The translations under genes and the position numbers were made by a program. The notes beneath the pieces were generated by a model. That model did no database searches and had not been told where the DNA came from. It worked only from the letters and a program-made list of their open reading frames with translations. From Purshia tridentata (Eukaryota > Streptophyta > Magnoliopsida > Rosales > Rosaceae), in the NCBI GenBank assembly GCA_003254885.1, contig QANT01007233.1, positions 1 through 22,500 of the forward strand: a stretch of DNA of 22,500 nucleotides. Direction: 5' to 3'. Positions 17,291 to 22,500 of this stretch are shown one piece after another. Numbering within the stretch: position 1 is the first letter of the stretch; each line of letters opens with the position of its first letter.

Positions 17291-17780
17291 GGCAAAATAT
17301 CCCGACACACGACCCAAAGCCTAAGTGTGTGTCGAAATGGGTCCCAAAGACCTATTTGATTCGATAATTGAACGAGCACTAAAGGGGTAGCTTAAAACCA
17401 AAACCAACTCATAAAGTCCATTTCCACCAATGAAAAAGAATATAACATTTCCAAATCACAATCCTTAACAATTAAATTCCCAAAATCCAAGTTCATTTAT
17501 CAAATTCTTAATCAACATGAGCAAAGAAAAATCAGATTCAAAAATTGAAGTTTGATATATTTATTTAAAACAAAGTCCACTCATTGTAAAAAGGTCTAGC
17601 CTCAATGCTCAACTGGATTGCCTTCAGTCTCGGGAGTAACTCTTATAAGAAAATAATATTGTATAATTAGTTTCAACTATGTAACGACCCGTATTTTTTC
17701 TAAGTTAATTTTTGAATTTTAGATTAATTTTATTTGGCCAAAAGTTCACTTTTCATTCGAGTAAGATTTTAATTTTTAAC

Positions 17781-17900
17781 TTTGGGTCTGTTAAGAAGGT
17801 CTCGAGCCTACGAGTTTGTAGACATGAGGTATGCATTAGTTGGAGCTACAATTTGAAAGTTATAGATGTGCGAAGTTAGGGGTAATTTTGTAAATTTGGA
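17781..17900 (+). promoter_or_regulatory. Conserved U3-like block in LTR-2
   Basis: AAGGTCTCGAGCCTACGAGTTTGTAGACATGAGG..GGAGCTACAATTTGAAAGTTATAGATGTG aligns with 14270-14400. C/G-to-T/A changes at several former CG sites suggest decay of methylated cytosines. Confidence 0.55.
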
Positions 17901-19003
17901 GAAGTGAGTCTTTAGATTTGAAATTCTGGAAACTTTCTTTTGAACCTTTTATCTCTCTTCTTTTCCGTCCACACATGACATCTCTTTCCCCTGCCTTCTC
18001 CTTGCGCGCAGACCACCTCCCAATGACCCAGTCTCCCTCTCCGGTCGACTTCTAGGCCAGGTCAGCCCCGCGTCGCACATCTCTCGCCGGCGCCTCCCTC
18101 TCCCTTGCTGTCGCGACCGCCAGCAGCCCTACGCTCGCGCCAGGAAGCTGCCATTGCCCCTCATACCTCGCTAGTTCTCCTCCATTTCCGGTTAGTTTTC
18201 TGTCGCCATTTCACCCCATTTTAGGTGGGTTTTCTTCCTCTCACTCTAGGCTTTATTTCCCCTCTAATTTGGTTGTTTAATTTTGAGTATTTGTGGAAGG
18301 AAATTGGGGGTTTTGGGAACCATTTCTGATTTGCATTTGATTGAGTGAAATTAATGGTTATTTCGTGTAATTGAGGGGTAAAACATGGAATTGGGGTGAT
18401 TTGGGACTTGATTGGTTGATTAATTTTGAGAAATAAGAAACTTGGATTTTGGGGTTTTGCCCAATTCGGGTTTTCTTAAATTTATAGGAATTCTTGGTGG
18501 TTTAATTGCAATTGTGAGCAATTCCACCCCTAGGAACAACTAATTGATGCTTAGAATGTTTAGTTTGAAAAAATTTGGAGAAATAGTGATTTTTGAGGTA
18601 TAAACGCCACTTTGAGTGTGATGGTGATGGTGTGAACCTTCCAGCCACTAATTCTCAGATTTTATGTAAATTTTGGAAGCTAATTAACTGGGTTATTAAC
18701 CTTGGATTGATATGAAGTGGTTTGGGTGGACAAAGCCACGATTTAATTGTTATTTGGGCACTTTTGGGCCCCAAAACGACCCTTGAACGAATCTCGGTCG
18801 AGTAAATTTATGCATAAGACGTAAGTGGGTTATTTTCAGTGGTTAGAACTTTGGGTGTTGTTAGTGTTAAGCTAAGAGGGTGTTGGAATGAGTTTAATGT
18901 GCTTTTGGATGAGAAAAATAGAAGCTTATCACCTTTAGAGGAGTGAGTGTGAGAGTCCGTCGGAAAGTTTGGTTGCACTTAAATAAATCTTTAAACATCG
19001 TTG

Positions 19004-20115
19004 AGTTGAAACTAATTGTATGTTATTATTTTCTTATAGGAGTTACTCTCGAGACTGAAGGTCCAGCTGAGCATCGAGGCCTCTTTATAGTGAGTGAACT
19101 TTGTTTTTAAATAAATATATGGAGCTTCAATTTTGAATCTTATTTTTCTTATCTTATGTTGATTGATAATTTGATAACTGAACTTGGATTTTGGGAATTT
19201 AATTGTTAAGGATTGTGATTTGGAAATTTTATATTCTTTTTCATCCGTGTAAATGAACTTTATGAGTTGGTTTTGGTTTTAAACCACCCCTTTAGTGCCC
19301 CCGTTTAGTTGTCGAATCAAATACAGTGCAAACTTAGGCTTTGGGCCGTACACATGTGGCAGACTATTTGACTTGTATGTGTATGACCGATCTTGGCTCT
19401 GTACATGTATGGCAGGTTATCAATCTTACATGCGTATGGCAGGTTGTGGACCTTGCACATGTATAACAAGTTCTGTGGGTAACTTTGGGTGTGAAGTTCA
19501 TGAACGAATTATATGGTTTTATTTTAAGAATCTCTTTATGCATATATACTTTATCTTCTAGAATTTATTTATTAGCATGTGATTAAATTTTCCAATGCTT
19601 ATAAGGGCTTATTTATCCCTAATGCTTTACAGATTTCGATTTGAGATGATTTTAATTGGATTTATTCAATCAGTTTTAAAATTGGGTGATTTCAAAGAGT
19701 GATTGTGAGGTCTTAGAGCAAGCTTGAATTTAAAAGACTTTGAACGGTTAACTTGTTTTCAAACAATTATCTTTCTTTATGTCCACTAACTGGGTTATCT
19801 CATATTTTTCTCTCTCATGTTGTTTTAATGTTTCTCGCAAGTAGCTATGGTGGTGCGGTCGAGCCAAAACACGTCAAGAACTTCCTTCCATTTTGATACC
19901 CTTGTAAGGTCTTGTTTCTTTTGTATTTATTTCTGTTGTATAACTTGTAGTATGGCTTTAATGACTATTTTGAAACCTTAATGCTTGTCATATGTTATAG
20001 TTTGATTTGGGCTTAAGACCTTTTGGTTGTGGCTGGGGTGGTTGTAGAGATTAGAAGTGTTTTTCGCAGGTTGTTAAATTTGGATTAGTCAAATTTGTAG
20101 GGGAGACTTTGCTGA
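19004..20115 (+). repeat. Copy B: uninterrupted partner of inverted copy A
   Basis: Reverse-complement match of the three pieces of copy A. It retains single, unduplicated target sites for both LTR insertions (CATATATAC near 19542-19550 and CTTCTAGAATTTATTTATT near 19555-19574). A and B together form an inverted repeat of about 1.1 kb per arm, with the arms separated by about 1.3 kb on the inner side. Confidence 0.88.
19340..19475 (+). repeat. Tandem array of TGTATGGCAGGTT-type units in copy B
   Basis: About five degenerate 27-28-bp units (CTCTGTACATGTATGGCAGG, CTTACATGCGTATGGCAGGT). The ORF at 19295-19561 is a translation through this array. Confidence 0.85.
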
Positions 20116-20152
20116 TTTCGAGTTGGTCCTGTCATTTATGAGGTGTTCTACG

Positions 20153-20337
20153 AAAAGAAAAAGGGCTAGGCGGGGAATAGGGGCAAGTTTGGGGAGCCAC
20201 TCCCAGGCAAGGTGCGAGGCAGGGAAGCCCCGTTTTAGAATCCGAGAATTTGGGGTGGGTTCTGGGTTTACACAAATTTTAAGGATGGGGATGGTATTGG
20301 TAAACCCGGTTGCCTTGCCCTATTGCCATCCCTTGAG
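20153..20337 (-). mobile_element. Possible hAT-like MITE
   Basis: On the reverse strand the sequence starts AAGGGATGGCAATAGGGCAA. The other end, in plus orientation, is GGCGGGGAATAGGGGCAAG, an imperfect inverted repeat. GGGATGGCAATGGG-type ends are frequent in small plant hAT-type elements (from memory). The interior is unusually G/C-rich for the region. No clean 8-bp duplication was found. The 72-codon ORF at 20123-20341 crosses its boundary and is not credible. Confidence 0.45.
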
Positions 20338-20528
20338 GTGACCCCTTGTTAGAATTTCTTTGTCTACCAAATAAAAATGATGTGTTTCTTCAGATGAAGT
20401 AAACTTTGATTTCAGTTTTAGAGCAAAGGCAAAGTCCAAACGTGTTTCACTTAGAAAATTGAATTGAAACCTCACAACTGTTCTTTCCCTTTTAAGAGCT
20501 GAATCGCTGCTACATATTTGGCTTGAGG
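20338..20528 (-). other. Decayed sequence downstream of the viral protease remnant
   Basis: On the minus strand short open stretches in more than one frame follow the protease stop, broken by stop codons and frame changes. It is probably continued, decayed pararetrovirus sequence up to the hAT-like element; no domain can be named. Confidence 0.35.
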
Positions 20529-20531
20529 CTT

Positions 20532-21003
20532 CTAGAGGAAGTCAAATACTACTTCCACTCCATCTACCATAGCTTTTATCCTTTTGCTACTGACCCTTAG
20601 TGTACTCGTTAGGTACAGTGTTTGGAGGAATGTGTTGCCTAGAATACAAAAATCTTTTAGATCCTTGACCAAGATGAACTGGACCGGTAGGCATACACCA
20701 TTGCTATAGACTGCTGCATCTGGCAGTTTGTACTGGATCTGTATTCTCCTCCCATTGGCTGCTCTGAGGGTCTGGGTTGTCTTTGAAAAGTACCTTGATA
20801 GTACAAGGCCTTCTTGGAGGCAATTCAGATCAGCACCAGAATCGATAAGTGCTATTGTTGAAAATTGAAAACTGTCTTTGATCTGAATAGTAACCTCAAC
20901 TAGCCATCTTTGGCTATATACTCTGTCGATTTGTGGTGTAGACCCTAAAGTGTTGACTTCAAGTTCCTTGATCACCACTCCTTGGTATTTGGTGCCCGAC
21001 TTG
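20532..21003 (-). pseudogene. Endogenous pararetrovirus (Caulimoviridae) protease-domain remnant
   Basis: An old integrated viral fragment. The 148-codon open stretch (20532-20978, still open upstream to 21003) has the retropepsin-type active site DSGAD followed by the LNCLQEG block, a mid-domain ILVKDL, and the C-terminal ILGNTFLQTLY. This arrangement is that of the aspartic protease in plant pararetrovirus polyproteins and resembles endogenous florendovirus/petuvirus-like copies more than Ty3/gypsy elements (family judgement from memory). The first codon in the open stretch is GTG; there is no natural start, since the polyprotein would begin further upstream. The frame is stopped at 20529-20531 (TAG) and again 22 codons on. 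At 21003 it is cut by LTR-3. Movement-protein, coat, reverse-transcriptase and RNase H parts are not in the window, so it is non-functional. Confidence 0.82.
20999..21003 (+). repeat. Predicted target-site duplication ACTTG of LTR-3 (left copy)
   Basis: The five bases before the TGTAACGGCCCG start. The right copy should lie outside the window, so this is a prediction. Confidence 0.5.
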
Positions 21004-22500
21004 TGTAACGGCCCGTACCTTCCTAAGTAAAATTTTTTAAAGTGGGCCCAGAGTTGACTTTCGGTTTTAGTAAGATTTTAATTTTGACCTTGAGTCCGTT
21101 AGGAAGGTCTTGAGCTCACGGGTTCATCGACACGCGGCATGTCTCGTTTAGAGCTACGATTAAAAAATTAGGAACGTGATAAGACCCTCAAAGGTTGACT
21201 TTTTAAATTGCTCGGATTTTAGATTTGACTTTGACATGGTTGCGTAGAGCTCAACTCCTCGTAGACACGTAGCATGCATCGTTTGGAGTTACGGTTTGAG
21301 ATATACGGACGTTTAAAGTGAGGGGCAAACTTGTAATTTTGGGTTAAATGGCTCCCAATTTCCAGAAAATTCTGGAAATCACTCTCCTCCCTTATTTCTC
21401 CCTCTCACGTGCAGACAACCCCCAAGACTCGCACGCCATCTTCTTCTCCCCTCTCTACTGTGTTCGACCACCCAGCACCTCCCCGGTCGACCCAGACCCA
21501 CCGGTGACATCCTCAGCCGCCGGCCAGCGACCCTATCCCTCTCTCTTCTCTCTCCCGAGCTCTCTTCCTCCTCCCTGCATACGAGGGTGTTGCTGCCACC
21601 CCAACTGCGGTGACACCAGACGACGGGACTGGCCGAGAATCACTCTCTAGCTATCGGCTGTCCTCCCTCGATCTCCCCCACGCCAGCCAGCCTTCCTCCA
21701 GCATGAAACGACGCGGGAAAACACCCAGCCCACCACCCCTATTGCTCGCGGATTCCAGCTAACTCCGGCCTTCGATTACCTCAATTTCAGGTGGGTTTTT
21801 CTCCTCTCCTTGTGGGCTTCCTTTCCCCTGTTGTTTGGTTGTCTGATTTGGAGTAATTGCGGAAGATTGAATTTTGGAAGTTTGAGGCCATTTTGGATTT
21901 CTCTTAGGATTTCAAGTTTTGGGTTAAATGGTGAGGCATATTGGACAAATTACACTTTTAAGAACTTCTAATTTCGGTTTAGTATGGAAATTCTTAAGAA
22001 ATTGGAAGTTGAAAATTTGGGGGCTTATGCTCATTTCGGGTTTGGCTTGGGTTTTGGAATTTATTACAAATTGCAAGCTGTTTTGGGTAATTTCCGTCAT
22101 TAGGAACATATAATCGAAGATTGGAATGAGAAATTTGGGAAATTTCCAAGAAAATTGGAAGTTTGACAGTTAGGGCGTATGTCCATTTCGGAATTTCTAG
22201 AAATCTAAGGTGTTCATGGAGATGCAATTGCAATTAGGAGTCATTTTCACCCTTAGGACGATTTATTGAGGTTTAGAATAGTTAGATTGAAGAAATTTGG
22301 AGAAATGGTGATTTTGGGGTGAAATTGGACACTTATTGGTTGTCGAAACGACAATCGAACGACCCTCGGTCTAGTTATGAAGTAATGGAGGATAATTGGA
22401 GAAATTTAACGAGATTAAAATGAGCTAGTGACATCGAATTGGACTTGAGAAGAAAAATAGGTGGGTTTGGGATTTAAATATAGAATTGAATTGATCAATA
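21004..22500 (+). mobile_element. LTR-3: third member of the TGTAACxxCCCG family, truncated by window end
   Basis: Begins TGTAACGGCCCGTACCTTCCTAAG inside the viral remnant. It has two tandem versions of the conserved U3-like block (21085-21180 and 21236-21340), the CT/GC-rich stretch (21365-21795), the shared boundary TTTCAGGTGGGTTTTTCTCC (about 21787), then AT-rich sequence with repeated GGAAATTTGGAAGTTG-type stretches. The ORFs here (for example 21348-21650 and those near 22000) have no domain. Its end and any internal region are beyond 22500. Confidence 0.85.
21085..21340 (+). repeat. Tandem duplication of the conserved U3-like block in LTR-3
   Basis: Both halves contain TTGACTTT..GAGCTC..TCGTAGACACG (or TCATCGACACG), a GCATG stretch, CGTTTGGAGTTACGG/CGTTTAGAGCTACGA and GGACGT/GAACGT. 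LTR-1 and LTR-2 have one copy each. Confidence 0.7.

Larger units (their letters stand above)
11472..17679 (-). mobile_element. Copy A: inverted LTR-family block split by two later insertions
   Basis: Three pieces (11472-12029, 14094-14110, 17075-17679), joined in reverse complement, align from end to end with 19004-20115 (copy B). Landmarks in copy-B orientation are AGTTACTC.CGAGACTGAAGG, the TGTGGGTAACTTTGGGTGTG stretch, TTATAAGGGCTTATTTATCC and CACGTTGAGGACTTCCTTCC. The breaks coincide exactly with the ends and target duplications of two LTRs. On the plus strand a PBS-like TGGTTATCAGAGCC occurs at about 11621-11634. It would match the usual initiator-tRNA-Met site TGGTATCAGAGC with one extra T, so the real orientation of the family is not certain. 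Copy A is cut at 17679 by the next family member. Confidence 0.85.
17680..20150 (+). mobile_element. LTR-2: second family member, contains copy B; 3' end unclear
   Basis: Starts TGTAACGACCCG at 17680 inside copy A (preceded by AACTA). It shares with LTR-1 and LTR-3 the conserved block (17781-17900) and the CT/GC-rich stretch (17940-18230), and with LTR-3 the boundary TTTTAGGTGGGTTTTCTTCC (about 18218). The 19004-20115 part is copy B. An end like CGGGGCGTTACA was not found before the unrelated sequence that starts near 20150, so the 3' end is lost, diverged or interrupted. No gag-pol domain is seen. Confidence 0.75.

Noticed and set aside
20123-20341. 72-codon plus-strand ORF
   Set aside because: Crosses from LTR sequence into a GC-rich hAT-like insert, with no domain.
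21924-22233. Three overlapping ORFs on both strands near the window end
   Set aside because: Short, mutually overlapping, in LTR-3 sequence of repeated GGAAATTT-type composition, no domain.

Overview
The window reads as nuclear DNA from a plant, most likely a eudicot. The signs are: AT-rich non-coding sequence, pieces of nuclear plant genes with GT..AG introns, long LTRs with TG..CA ends and 5-bp target-site duplications, Mutator-like elements with 9-bp duplications, tRNA-derived SINE-like sequence, and a piece of an integrated plant pararetrovirus. I found no complete host gene, rRNA, functional tRNA or CRISPR array. Nearly everything I can name is a mobile element or a broken gene carried by or lying beside one. 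One undetermined base (N) lies in a T-rich run near 318.

Region 1 (717-8724) is a cluster of Mutator-like (MULE) DNA transposons and captured gene fragments. Three related terminal inverted repeats lie at 717-995 (forward), about 3240-3424 (reverse) and 8399-8724 (reverse, outer end duplicated). They flank a broken copy of the 5' part of an HD-domain 5'-deoxynucleotidase-like gene (HDDC2 family, + strand, 1084-2027) and a broken 5' part of a chloroplast protoporphyrinogen oxidase gene (- strand, 7793-8385). Between them sits a separate 1,507-bp MULE (3861-5367) with a perfect 9-bp target duplication; it carries a broken 5' part of a GH28 polygalacturonase gene. A 431-bp MULE-type MITE (5733-6163, 8/9-bp duplication) is filled with palindromic GACACCGTGTC-type repeats.

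Region 2 (8725-11470) holds the fading end of an LTR (about 9236-9313), a 192-bp duplication, a 0.7-kb array of degenerate telomere-like heptamers (ACCCTAT/CCCTAAA), a CA/CT microsatellite followed by a 34-codon ORF, and a SINE-like sequence with a perfect A box.

Region 3 (11470-22500) is a nest of LTR retrotransposons. An older LTR-family block in inverted orientation (copy A) was split by two later insertions: a 2,059-bp LTR (12030-14088, duplication AGAAG) and a 2,959-bp LTR of the TGTAACACCCCG family (14111-17069, duplication ATATG). A second family member starts at 17680 and contains an uninterrupted copy of the same block (copy B, 19004-20115), which gives the empty-site sequence for both insertions. 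A small hAT-like element and a protease-domain remnant of an endogenous Caulimoviridae member (20532-21003, - strand) follow. The remnant is cut at 21004 by a third family member that runs off the window.

No genes here work together as a pathway. The coherent story is element biology: gene-fragment capture by MULEs, nested LTR insertions that can be ordered in time, and long inverted repeats that could feed small-RNA silencing.
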